Positions 34,001 to 46,157 of a DNA stretch of 64,000 bases are shown piece after piece. How positions within the stretch are numbered: position 1 is the first letter of the stretch; every line of letters starts with the position of its first letter. A program made the translations under genes and the position numbers. The notes under the pieces are model-generated. The model searched no databases. It saw only the letters and a list, made by a program, of their open reading frames with translations, and had not been told where the DNA came from. This DNA is from Globodera rostochiensis (Eukaryota > Nematoda > Chromadorea > Rhabditida > Heteroderidae), in NCBI GenBank assembly GCA_018350325.1, contig JAEVLN010000003.1, positions 3,858,745-3,922,744 on the forward strand. Direction: 5' to 3'.

Positions 34001-37000
34001 TCGCTGTCCCCGTGCGAACGCACAGTGATGAATGGCGAAGAACCACCCAGCGGCTTTAGATTACCGTGGATTAGACGGCTCAGTTGGGCAGCCGACAACT
34101 TCGAGGAGTTCAACTCAGAAAACTGCAGCTGAGCATCGGAACTGGAAAAATTTTAAATTTCAGTGGTTATGAAGTGTGTAAAAATGCAAAGATTTCGCAG
34201 TGCAAACGTTCATTTTTTGAATATACTAACTAAAACTAAGTATAATAGTTGAGTGGGACTGGGATATTTCGCTCCCAAAATGAGAAATTTCAGTCCCAGT
34301 CCCGCTAAACCTATTAGTACTGAATCATTGAACCACAATAGACCTAATCTCTAGGGCCGAATTCTTAGGGACTTAAACGCAAAAATAACGAGTGTTATTT
34401 TATGGGTTTCTCTAAAAAATAGGTTAAACCCTAAAATCGCGGCCCTACTAATCACATACAAAAGGTCAATTGACGCCTCATCGTTGATCACTTTTAGATC
34501 ACCGCCTGGATTGAATGAGAAAATGCGTTTGGCGCCGAACATGACCACCTGTTTTAAATTAAGTAAATAAACCGAACAAATTTATACCATTAAAAGGCTT
34601 TATTCGTAAGTAAATAAAAAGTTGAACTGTGCCCGAAAAGTTCAAAAACCACCCCAATCTTTATATTTGTCAAGTTTATCTATTTTGGTTAATATCGAGA
34701 CTGGTAACAATGCCTCAAACGGTCCTATAGCCGAGTTGTTATACCAGGATGGGCATGAACAACCTCAAAAATGTCGGAATTCCTCCCCCCCCCCCCCCAT
34801 CCCTCTTCTATACCCCATTTTTCTACCTCTCGATGGCGGTCATCGGCTGGTCCATTCTTTCGCAAACAATGCTGCTGGTTCGGACAGTCGGTCGTACCGC
34901 TCGACGACTGTCGCGAAGGGACCTTACGAAGATGCCGGCCTAATGTAAATAAAAATATACAAATTCCCCCTCCCCCCACACAAAACCTCCAATTTCGGCG
35001 TCTTCGAAGCGGAACACAACACGGACGACCAAATATTCGGCCATGAAACAAAAGAAACTTCTACCAAATTATAATTACTCCACCAACTTTGCCTTATCTC
35101 CGTCTAAAACGCCCAAATGCATTCCGTCCGGCAAATCAATTGAAATGTTTCGGATTCGCTCGTTAACCTAAAATTTGCAAAAAGTACACTCAATAAAAAA
35201 AGACCAAATTTTTTAAAATTAAATCAAATCTATTCACATTCCGATCATTGTTCCTGATACCCTAATAAAGTGCTTCCTTGTACACTCACCTTCATCTCAA
35301 AGGTGGCCGATGGGATGAGTTTCATCGGGCTAAGTCGCCCATTGCATTCAGAGACATGAAAGCAGTGGACAATTGCCTTCTTTTGACCTAAAAAATACCA
35401 AGTTTTCATATTCTTCTACAAACCCAAAAAACAACATAAAAGGGCTAAATAATCAATTGTTAAGAGAAAAGTCAATTTCACAACGCATAACTAATCACAA
35501 ATTTAACTCTTTGAACAAAGGCTTCTTCTGAACTGACTGACCAAAGAAGAGATTGTTGCGGATGAAAGAAGGACGAATGGTGGCGGGAAATTTGTTGGAA
35601 ATGCGTGAACTCGTCCGAGACAAATCCATCAGTTGCTGCGGCTGGTGATGTTGTCCGTTGGCGGAGGAATGTTGAAGCAGCGCAGATGGACCGTCGGAGG
35701 AAAATTTGCTGGGCTGAAAGAGTTCAAAGCCATATTGGCACACAATCTTTAATAATGTTTGCCGGATTTGTATAATTAAAAATCTTTTCCCGCCAAATTG
35801 CCCCCTCCCCTCACCATTATTGGTTCGATGCCGCCGCCGCCGCCGGCGTTATCCGAGAAGACGAGCTGCGCGTTGTGACAATTGAAATTTTCACGCGGCG
35901 GCCGCAGACAGCGCATATAATGCAAATTTCGCAGCATAAACGGCCCCCAAAGGGGACGAAGATAGCCGAGAAACCGGTATGTAATCAGTGCATCTGAAAC
36001 AATGGCCTCCTTTTTCCCCTAATTTGTAAGATTCGACAAGTTTTTGTTTTTAGACCTTTAAATTTGTTGAAAATCTTAAAAGAAAGAGGGACTTGTCATT
36101 TTGGTCAAATGGCGAGTTTATCGAATTTCCCTATGCCCTAACGGGCACCCGTCAACTTCAAGAAGAACCTCGCATTTTGCGCTGGTAGGGGTCAATGAAT
36201 TCGTTGGAGTTGGGACTCGTCTCGAACGGATTCGTATAATCGAAGTGAGGTGAAAGTACCCCAGACGGATGTTGATGATTCGTCGCCGTCAACATAACAA
36301 ATTTGCTGTTCGGGTTTTTCTGCAAATATAATGGGGGAACCAGTCCCATGTCCATTTATAAAGAATAGAAATCCTAAAAAAGAGTTTATTCAGCCGCAAT
36401 ATTATTCTTTGGAAAATTTTGGGTTAATTTCAAAACGCTTAAATAGGCTTTTCCAGCGGTGCCAACGGCACAACCGATCAAAAGTCTGACAAACGGAATT
36501 TTAGGTTCTGAAAACCCAATAACGAATATTCAGTCGTTACTATTCCGGTAATATATTTTTGTCTTCCCAGCCATTCAAACCTTCCTCCGGCTCTGAAACA
36601 ACGGCGTAGAAGCCACCAATGGAGGTGAATAATAGGGAATTTGTTGCCGTTGTTGGACCAGAGGGACAAGGGGAGGTGACACCATACCCAAACTGTTGCC
36701 GCGCGGCCGTTCGGGCTTTTCTTCTTCCCCCTCCTCCTCATCCGTGGTTGTGCTGCTAGAGGACGAACTGAGTTCGGCCTCCTCTTTGGCAGAAGTTTCG
36801 GGAAGGGTTTTAAATCTCCTTCCAACTCTCGCGTTGTCCTCCTCCTCTGACGATGATTCGGCGGATGAAGAAGAGTACTGCTCGTGGACCTGCTCTTCCG
36901 ATCTGTCGTGGTTGCTTTGGTCGAGAATAAGAGCGCTTCCAGCAATTCGCTGTTGTCTTTCCCCTCTCGGCCCGCCTCTTCCCCCACCTCTGCGGCCTCC

Positions 37001-37750
37001 CCTCTTCGGTCCCTGATGTTGTCCCCGCTCTACTCGTCCTTTAGCAGCTCCATCACCATCAGCAGCAGAAATTTCTTTTGGTGTTGTTGTGTAGCTGTCA
37101 CCTCTGCTTCGCCTTGCTCGGCCTACTCGTCTGCTCCCCGTAGACGATCTGGCAATTGCGCTCTGGCGCGGAGTATCGCTGCAATCATTGAACACGCAGC
37201 ACGTAGTTGCCATTTGAAGTGATAAAAGACGACCCACGCCTCGCAGTTGTCCCCTTCTTTGAGAAGTCGAGAAATGTTCTCCTCTCTTCAGCATCGACAC
37301 CGGCACGTTCAATATCGGACCGTTCGCAGCACCAATCAACAACGACGATGAATCCTGTGACGAAGACGACGATCCGATGCTACTGCTTTTTCTGACTATT
37401 CCTGCAGTTGATCTTTTTGAAGTGGTTGTGTTGCTGGCATTTTTCGCCGCTGTTGTTTGTCCGGTAGTTGATGACTTCTTCGGTTCGTCCAACTCGGGAT
37501 GAGCTGATGCCGCGCCCATAGGCAGCAGCGATTTTTTCCTTGGACTGTTTCGTCTTAGCTGTTGTTGCTGACAAAAAGTGGAAGTAACAGCGTTGCGGAG
37601 TCCCGCAAGTCGCCGCGGTCGCACCACTCTGTTCAGCTGTGACACTCGTCGCGTGCGTTCACCGGGCGGCGGTTTGAATTCTTCGAGGTCATCACTCGCA
37701 CTCTCAGCGGATGAATCGCTGGTGATGAAGTCGTCAAAATCACCCAGCAA
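31005..37750 (-). CDS. SUZ12-like Polycomb repressive complex 2 subunit
   Basis: Core PRC2 subunit acting with EZH2 and EED homologues in H3K27 methylation. From 37750: a Ser/Arg/Gly-rich N-terminal region of about 390 residues; an exon at about 36336-36165; then (about 35994) TYRFLGYLRPLWGPFMLRNL, matching human YRFLRTRNLIAPIFLHRTL; a variable middle; a C2H2-type finger at about 33090 (CFFCLASLRLRNLW then QKHLTFCHPRFDF, human [25 protein letters not shown]); RATLCPNRRTSNLACDE (about 32650; human LVCRPKRTKASMSEF); GRFNFETPARIDQPWMRQ; and a VEFS box (about 32128-31860: DITDLHPAECAMMQMWNTF, then HLRTHFLLHLTCLLNAGG). It ends in a Gln/Ser-rich tail at 31005. Exon boundaries in the middle part are approximate. 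Confidence 0.88.
34352..34447. mobile_element. short non-autonomous hAT-type element (96 bp)
   Basis: Ends TAGGGCCG and CGGCCCTA, flanked by near-perfect 8-bp duplications CTAATCTC (34344-34351) and CTAATCAC (34448-34455). It lies in an intron of the SUZ12-like gene. Confidence 0.65.
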
Positions 37751-38954
37751 TTCTACTAAATGTCCGGATAATACAAAGCCAGAAACGGCTAATATTTTAA
37801 TTGGAAAATTTCAGGAGTCCACTCGGAGGTTTGAAAAAATTTCAAGGGATTCGGACTGAAACTTTTGATTGTTTGTAAAGTTCTAAAGTTCATGAGATCG
37901 GGGAAATGAGTAAAGCTTACAGCGGGGGTGGTTGTGCTGTGATGATGGAGAGGTCGTCGGGGGAGAGCGCATCGCATATACAACATATACATATGCGGGA
38001 GGGGGAGGGGGTGGGGGATGGCGGACCTAGCTGGAGGATTAGCGGGGAGAAATGAAGAACGGAATATTTGTTTTGTGAGAGGAAAGGCGATTTGTTGAGC
38101 TTGACGATCCCTGGGAGGGGCAAAAAACCTTTTGCTGCTAATGAATTTTGGTACTACCACGGTATTTTACCGGGTAAAATTCCGGAATACTTTGATGTTT
38201 AAAAAAGTTTTTTTTTCCTTAATTAACAAAAATTTAAACCTATTCAAAACCCGCTTTAAATTCTCAATTTTAATTTACTATCGCAAATTCGTAACAGTCC
38301 CGGGTTCATAACTTGCTCCAAAAGTGCTTTCCGACTAAAAATTTTTACGGTTGCCGGAATTTTTTCTTTTACCCGAAATACCGATACCGAAAAAATTTTG
38401 GGATTTCGGTATTTTTCGGAATCGGTATTTACCGAAAAACCGCATTTGCCGAACCCTAGTCAGTACCAGGGATGGGCAGAATTCCGACTTTCCGAAATTT
38501 CTTAGGTCGTCGGCGCCCATCCCTGATCTATACGACATGTGCTACATTCATTCGATTTAATGATGGATTAAATGAAAAGAATCAAAAGGGATAATAATGA
38601 AGGTTAGCAATGGCAATGGGTCGACAAAAGCAAAAGAGAAACGAAGGGGAAGAGATGCAGAAATGAATGAGAGCAAATGAAGCAGAATGAGAAGACGACG
38701 AGGGAAGAAAGGAGTGCAAATTGCACTTTTGTCAATGAGAAGAAAAAGTGAATGGAAAGAGAGAGTGGGTGAATAGAGAAAGCGAAAAAAAGGGAAGAGA
38801 AAAGCGAGAATTACACTTTTATTCATAAAAATATGGGCAAAAGACAGTGAAGAGGACAATTAAGAGAAGTCGAGAGCGGTCCGGGTGTCAGTTCAGATTG
38901 GGGTCGACTGCGCCAGTCGCGAGCGAAATTGGGGGAAGTCGTTCATTTGGGTGC
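37751..38954. other. upstream region of SUZ12-like gene and repeat remnants
   Basis: Contains the likely SUZ12 promoter, a block of CCGATACCGAAA and TTTCGGTAT inverted motifs (about 38160-38460), and a 57-bp inverted-repeat element CAGGGATGGGC..GCCCATCCCTG (about 38467-38524). Purine-rich DNA follows to the minisatellite. No gene is supported. Confidence 0.5.
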
Positions 38955-41900
38955 TGACGTTTGGGCGCCGAGTACGTCTGGGAGCCGGGGGTTTGGGCGC
39001 CGGGTACGTTTGGGCCACGGGTACGTTTAGGAGCCGGGTACGTTTGGGCCACGGGTACGTTTAGGAGCCGGGTACGTTTGGGAGCCGGGTACGTTTGGGA
39101 GCCGGGTACGTTTAGGAGCCGGGTACGTTTGGGCCACGGGTACGTTTAGGAGCCGGGTACGTTTGGGAGCCGGGTACGTTTGGGAGCCGGGTACGTTTAG
39201 GAGCCGGGTACGTTTGGGAGCCGGGTACGTTTGGGCCACGGGTACGTTTAGGAGCCGGGTACGTTTGGGAGCCGGGTACGTTTGGGCCACGGGTACGTTT
39301 AGGAGCCGGGTACGTTTGGGAGCCGGGTACGTTTGGGCCCCGGGTACGTTTGGGCGCCGGGTACGTTTGGGCCACGGGTACGTTTGGGCGCCGGGTACGT
39401 TTGGGCCACGGGTACGTTTGGGCCCCGGGTAAGTAGCGCCGGGGACGTTTGGGCCACGGGTACGTTTGGGCCCCGGTTACGTTTGGGAGCCCGTACTTTT
39501 GGGCCCCGGGTACGTTTGGCGCCGGTACGTTTTGGCCACGGGTCGTTTTGCCACGGGTACGTTTGGGCCCAGGGTAACGTTTGGGCCACCGGTACGTTGG
39601 GCGCCGGGCGTTTTTGGGCCACGGTTACGTTGGCCCGGGTACTTTTGGGTCCCCGGTACTTTTGGGCGTTACGTTTGGGCCCCGGGTAACTTTTTGGGCC
39701 GGAGGTACGTTTGGGCCCCGGGTATTGGGCCGCCGGGTACGTTGTGGCGCCGGGTACTTTTGGGCACGGTACGTTGTGCCCCGTACGTTTGGCCCCGTAC
39801 TTTTTGGGCGCCGGTACTTTGGGCCACGGGTACTTTGCCCAGTACGTTTTGGGGGCCCCGGGTACGTTGGGGCCCCGGGTACGTTTGGGCGCCGGGTATT
39901 TTTGGAGCCGGTAGTTTTGGGCCACGGGTACGTTTGGGCCGGTACGTTGGGCCCCGAAGTTTTGGGCCCAGGGTACGTTTGGCCCCGGTACTTGTTGGCC
40001 CCGGTTCTTTGGCCTACGGTTTGTGCCCCGTTACGTTTGGGCCCCGGTTACGTTTTGGGCCACGGGTACTTTGGCCACGGGTAAAGTTTGGGCCCCGGTA
40101 CGTTTGGGCGCCGGGTACGTTTGGGCCACGTACGTTTGGGCCCCGGGTAAGTTTGGGCCACGGGTACGTTTGGGCACCGGGTAACGTTGGCCCCGGGTAC
40201 GTTTTGGGAGCCCGGGTACGGTTTGGGCCCAGGGTACGTTTGGCCCGGTACGTTTGGGCCCCGGGTACGTATTGGGCCACCGGGGGGGTACGTTGGGCAA
40301 CGGGCGATTTGGGCCCCTGGTACGTTTGGGCCCCGGTACGTTTGGGCCCCGGGACGTTGGGAGCCGGGTACGGTTGGTGGGCCACGGGTACGTTGTGGGC
40401 CCCGGGTAAGTTTTGGGCGCGGTACGTTTGGCCACGGGTTGTTGGGCCCCCGGTACGTTTGGGCCCCGGGTACGTTTGCCCCCGGGTACGTTTGGTCGCC
40501 GGGTACGTTTGGGCCCGGGTACGTTTGGGCCCGTGGGTTTGGGCCCCGTGTACGTTTGGGCCCAGGGTACGTTTGGGCGCCGGGTAACGTTTGGACGGGT
40601 ACTTTTGGGCCCCTGGTACGTTTGGGCCCCGAGTACGTTTTGGGCCCGGGTATTTTGGGCCCCGGTACTTTGTCCACGGTACGGTTTGGCCCCGGGTACG
40701 TGTTTGGGCCGTGTACGTTTTGGCGCCGTGTACGTTTGGGCCCGGGTACGTTTGGGCCCCGGGTACGTGGGCCCCGGGGACGTTTGGCGCCCGGGTACGT
40801 TTGGTGGGCGCCGGGTACGTTTTGGGCCGGGTACGGTTTTGGGCCACGGTACTTTTGGGAGCCGGGTACGTTTGGGCGCGGTCTGTTTGGGCACTGGTAC
40901 GTTTGTGCCCGGGTACGTTTGGGCCCGGGTACGTTTGGCGCCGTACGTTTGAGGGCCACGGGTACGTTTGGGGCCGGGTACGTTTGGGCCCGGGTACGTT
41001 GGCCCGGGTAAGTTTGAGCGCCGGGTACGTTTGGGCCCGGTAGTTTGGGCCAGGGTACTTGGGCCCGGGTACGTTTGGGCCCCGGGTACGTTTGGGCCCG
41101 GGTACGTTTGGGCCCCGTACGTTTGGGCCACGGGTACGTTTGGGCCCCGGGTACGTTGGGCCCCGGGTACGTTTGCCCGGGTACGTTTGGGCCCGGGTAC
41201 GTTTGGGCCCCGGGTACGTTTGGGCGCCGGTATTTGGGCCCAGGGTACGTTTGGGCCCCGGGTACGTTTGGGCCACGGGTACGTTTGGGCCGGGTACGTT
41301 GGGCCCCGGGTACGTTTGGGCGCCGGGTACGTTTGGGCCACGGGTACGTGGGCCCCGGGTACGTTTGGGCCCCGGGTTACGTTTGGTGCCCGGGTACGTT
41401 TGGGCCGGGTACGTTTGGGCCCCACGGGTACGTTTGGGCCCGGGTACGTTTGGGCCCCGGGTCCGTGGGCGCCGGGTACGTTTGGGCAGCACGGGTACGT
41501 TTTGGCCACGGGTACGTTTGGGCCGGGTACGTTTGGGGCACCGGGTACGTTTGGGCGCCGGTACGTTTGGGCCACGGGTATTTGGGCCCCGGGTACGTTT
41601 GGGCGCCGGGTACGTTTGGGCCACGGGTACGTTGGGCCGGTACGTTGGGCCCCGGGTACGTTTGGGCCCCGGGTACGTTTGGGCGCCGGTACGTTTGCCA
41701 CGGGTACGTTTGGGCCCCGGGTACGTTTGGGCCCCGGGTACGTTTGGGCCCGGGCGTTTGGGCCCCGGGTACGTTTGGGCCCCGGGTACGTTGGGCCCCG
41801 GGTACGTTTGGGCCGGGTACGTTTGGGCCCCGGGTACGTTTGGGCCACGGTACGTTTGGGCCCGGGTACGTGGGGCCCGGGTACGTTTGGGCACCGGGTA

Positions 41901-44900
41901 CGTTTGGGCGCCGGGTACGTTTGGGCCCGGTACGTTGGGCCCGGGTACGTTTGGGCCCGGGTACGTTTGGGCCCGGGTACGTTTGGCCCGGGTACGTTGC
42001 CCCGGGTACGTTTGGGCGCCGGGTACGTTTGGGCCCCGGGTACGTTTGGGCCCCGGGTACGTTTGGGCGCCGGGTACGTTTGGGCCACGGGTACGTCGTT
42101 TGGGCCGGGTACGTTTGGGGCCCGGGTACGTTTGGGCCCCGGGGTACGTTTGGGCCCCGGGTGTTTGGGCCACGGGTACGTTTGGGCCCCGGTGACGTTT
42201 GGGCCCCGGGTACGTTTGGGCCGGGTACGGTACGTTTGGGCCGGGGTACGTTTGGGCGCCGGGTACGGTTTTGGGCCAGGGTACGTTTGGGCCCCGGGTA
42301 CGTTTGGGACCGGGTACGTTTGGGCCCCGGGTACGTTGGGCGCCGGGTACGTTTGGGGCCGGGTACGTTGGGCCACGGGTACGTTTGGGAGCCCGTACGT
42401 TTGGGCGCCGGGTACGTTTGGGCCACGGGTACGTTGGGCCCGGGTACGTTTGCCCCGGGTTACGTTTGGGCGCCGGGACGTTGGGCCACGGGTACGTTTG
42501 GGCCCCAAGTGTTTGGGCCCGGGTACGTTTGGGCCCCGGGTACGTTTGGGCGGCCCGGGTACGTTTGGGCCGGGTACGTTGGGCCACGGGTACGTTTGGG
42601 GCCGGGTACGTTTGGGCCCCCGGGTATTTGGGCCCCGGGTACGTTTGTGCCCCGGGACGTTTGGCCCCGGGTACGGGCCCCGGGTACGTTTGGGCCCGGG
42701 TACGTTTGGGCCCCGGGTACGTTTGGGCCCCGGGTACGTTTGGGCCCCGGGTACGTTTGGGCCCCGGGTACGTTTGGGCGCCGGGTACGTTTGGGCCCCG
42801 GGTACGTTTGGGCCCCGGGTACGTTTGGGCCCCGGGTACGTTTGGGCCCCGGGTACGTTTGGGCCCCGGGTACGTTTGGGCGCCGGGTACGTTTGGGCCC
42901 CGGGTACGTTTGGGCCCCGGGTACGTTTGGGCCCGGGTACGTTTGGGCCCCGGGTACGTTTGGGCCCCGGGTACGTTTGGGCCCCGGGTACGTTTGGGCC
43001 CCGGGTACGTTTGGGCCCGGGTACGTTTGGGCGCCGGGTACGTGGGCCCCGGGTACGTTTGGGCCCGGGTACGTTTGGGAGCCGGGTACGGTTTGGGCCC
43101 CGTACGTTTGGGCCCCGGGTACGTTTGGGCCCCGGGTACGTTTGGGCCCCGGGTACGTTTGGGCCCCGGGTACGTTTGGGCCCCGGGTACGTTTGGGCCC
43201 CGGGTACGTTTGGGCCCCGGGTACGTTTGGGCGCCGGGTACGTTTGGGCCACGGGTACGTTTGGGCCCCGGGTACGTTTGGGCCCCGGGTACGTTTGGGC
43301 CCCGGGTACGTTTGGGCCCCGGGTACGTTTGGGCCACGGGTACGTTTGGGCCCCGGGTACGTTTGGGCCCCGGGTACGTTTGGGCGCCGGGTACGTTTGG
43401 GCCCCGGGTACGTTTGGGCGCCGGGTACGTTTGGGCCACGGTACGTTTGGGGGGCCCCGGACGTTTGGGCCACGGGTACGTTTGGGCCCCGGGTACGTTT
43501 GGGCGCCGGGTACGTTTGCCCGGGTACGTTTGGGCCCCGGGTACGTTTGGGCCCCGGGTACGTTTGGGCCCGGGTATTGGGCCCCGGGTACGTTTGGGCC
43601 CCGGGTACGTTTGGGCCCCGGGTACGTTTGGGCCGGTACGTTTGGGCCCCGGGGCCCGGGTACGTTTGGGCGCCGGGTACGTTCTGGGCCACTACGTTTG
43701 GGCCACGGGTACGTTTGGGCAACGGGTACGTTTGGGCCCCGGGTACGTTTGCCCCGGGTACGTTTGGGAGCCGGGTACGTTTGGGCCCCGGGTAAGTTTG
43801 GGCCCCGGACGTTTTGGGCCACGGGTACGTTGGCCCCGGGTACGTTTGGGCCCCGGGTACGTTTGGCCCGGGTTACGTTTGGGCCCCGGGTACGTTTGGG
43901 CCCCGGGTACGTTTGGGCCACGGGCGTTTGGGCCCACGGGTACGTTTGGGCCCGGGTACGTTTGGGCCCCGGGTACGTTTGGCCGGGTACGTTTGGGCCC
44001 CGGGTACGTTTGGGCCCCGGGTACGTTGGGCCCCGGGTACTTGGGACCCGGGTACGTTTGGGCCCCGGGTACGTTTGGGGCCCGGGTACGTTTGGGCCGG
44101 GTACGTTTGGGCCCGGGTACGTTTGCCCGGGTACGTTTGGGCCCCGGGTACGTTTGGGCCACGGGTACGTTTGGGCCCCGGGTACGTTTGGGCCCGGGTA
44201 CGTTTGGGCCCCGGGTACGTTTGGGCGCCGGGTACGTTTGGGCCACGGGTACGTTTGGGCCCCGGGTACGTTTGGGCGCCGGGTACGTTTGGGCCACGGG
44301 TACGTTTGGGCCCCGGGTACGTTTGGGCCCCGGGTACGTTTGGGCCCCGGGTACGTCGTTTGGGCGCCGGGTACGTTGGGGCCCGGGTACGTTTGGCCGG
44401 GTACGTTTGGGCCCCGGGTACGTTTGGGCCCGGGTACGTTTGGGCACCGGTACGTGGGCCGGGTACGTTTGGGCCACGGGTACGTTTGGGCCGCCGGGTA
44501 CGTTTGGGCACGTACGTTTGGGCCCGGGTACGTTTGGGCCCCGGGTACGTTTGGGCGCCGGGTACGTTTGCACGGGTACGTTTGGGCCCCGGGTACGTTT
44601 GGGCCCGGGTACGTTGGGCGCCGGGTACTTGGGCCACGGGTTACGTTTGGGCCCCGGGTACGTTTGGGCGCCCGGGTACGTTTGGGCACGGGTACGTTTG
44701 GGCCCAGGGTACGTTTGGGCGCGGTACGTTGGGCCCCGGGTACGTGGGCCCCGGGTACGTTTGGGCGCCGGGTACGTTTGGGCCACGGGTACGTTTGGGC
44801 CCGGTACGTTTGGGCGCCGGGTACGTTTGGGCCACGGGTACGTTTGGGCCCCGGGTACGTGGGCGCCGGGTACGTTTGGCGCCACGGGTACGTTTGGGCC

Positions 44901-45341
44901 CCGGTACGTTTGGGCGCCGGTACGTTTGGGCGGGTACGTTTGGGCCCCGGGTACGTTTGGGCCCCGGGTACGTTTGGGCGCCGGGTACGTTTGGGCCACG
45001 GGTACGTTTGGGCCCCGGGTACGTTTGGGCGCCGGGTACGTTTGGGCCACGGGTACGTTTGGGCCCCGGGTACGTTTGGGCGCCGGGTACGTTTGGGCCC
45101 CGGGTACGTTTGGGCCCCGGGTACGTTTGGGCGCCGGGTACGTTTGGGCCACGGGTACGTTTGGGCCCCGGGTACGTTTGGGCCCCGGGTACGTTTGGGC
45201 CCCGGGTACGTTTGGGCGCCGGGTACGTTTGGGCCACGGGTACGTTTGGGCCCCGGGTACGTTTGGGCGCCGGGTACGTTTGGGCCACGGGTACGTTTGG
45301 GCCCCGGGTACGTTTGGGCGCCGGGTACGTTTGGGCGCCCG
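38955..45341. repeat. 17-bp GC-rich minisatellite, about 370 units
   Basis: The unit is GGTACGTTTGGGNNCCG or a close variant, where the variable part reads AGCCG, CCCCG, CGCCG or CCACG. The left end is dominated by AG and CA units, partly with TTTAGG. The right 2 kb is dominated by CC, CG and CA units, often in a CC-CG-CA order of 51 bp. The stretch of about 39430-42680 is full of one-base gains and losses. A single inverted unit (GGGCGCCCAAACGTACCC) sits just outside at about 45508. All long open frames here, on both strands, are by-products of the period. Confidence 0.97.
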
Positions 45342-45835
45342 TTATAAAGGATCAGACACGCGAAAAATTGACGTTTTCGTGATTTGGGGAATTTTATATT
45401 GCATTTTGAAAAATGTATGTGCATATTTTTTCATTTTATGTGCATGTTTTGACATTTTTGGTGCATTTATGCGCATATTTCAAGATTTTATGTATCCAAA
45501 CGTGGGCGCCCAAACGTACCCAATCGAAATTGGGAAAGCGTCAAAAGTGAAAAAGCTTAAACGGGGAAATTTCTAAATGGGGAATTGTGAGACAAGAGGT
45601 GTTCATGGGTTTTTTGTAGCATTTTTTCTGGGATTTAAAATGATAAAGAGCAAGAGTGTCAGAACATCACGCCAAAACATTGTTTGACCCCATGTCCAAT
45701 TGCACCACTTTTTGTTGGTGCAAAACTATTTTGACTAAAAAACAAAAAATCAATTTTTTGTTTGGCCAAAAACCAAAAAAAAAATTCATGCTAATGTAAC
45801 TTTTGATGCTGATCAAAAAAGATAATTAATTACAC

Positions 45836-46157
45836 CAAGTTAATCAGACAACTCCTTCATGGAGATCCGACACCCCAAAATACATAGTATTGTCAAAGAT
45901 CAGACAAATTACTTCCCATGTCGACAAAAAATTTTCACCCCAAGCCTAACTCTTCGGGCGAAAGTCGGAGAGCTTGGAGTCAAAAGACGATTACGTATTT
46001 TATTTATTTGTTCAGCATTAAGGACAAATGTCTTATGACTTATGTCACTTACAGATGTGAAATTAAGCCCTCGGGGATTTTTTTCCAAAATGACCCCCAT
46101 TTTCGGTGTATTTTGGGGTTTCCGGATCTCCATGAAGGAGGTGTCTGATCAAGTTAG
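45836..46157. mobile_element. fold-back (inverted-repeat) element
   Basis: The left arm (45836-45888) contains CCTTCATGGAGATCCG followed by CCCCAAAATACA. The right arm (46107-46157) carries their reverse complement, TGTATTTTGGGG..GGATCTCCATGAAGG. Weaker pairing extends outwards to about 45790 and 46260. No coding capacity. Confidence 0.65.

Noticed and set aside
38467..38524. hAT insertion with target duplication (CAGGGATGGGC ends).
   Set aside because: The ends pair well, but the flanking 8-mers (GTCAGTAC and ATCTATAC) do not match, so it is kept only as an inverted-repeat remnant.
38557..38859. 100-codon minus-strand open frame, Phe/Leu/Ser-rich.
   Set aside because: Complement of a purine-rich GAAAGAGA tract. 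No domain and no splice partner.
40014..45424. Very long open frames on both strands (for example about 1,800 residues on the minus strand, 1,459 on the plus).
   Set aside because: They are forced by the 17-bp tandem unit, which has no stop in any frame. Strands and frames give the same periodic peptides, with no domain, signal or splice pattern.
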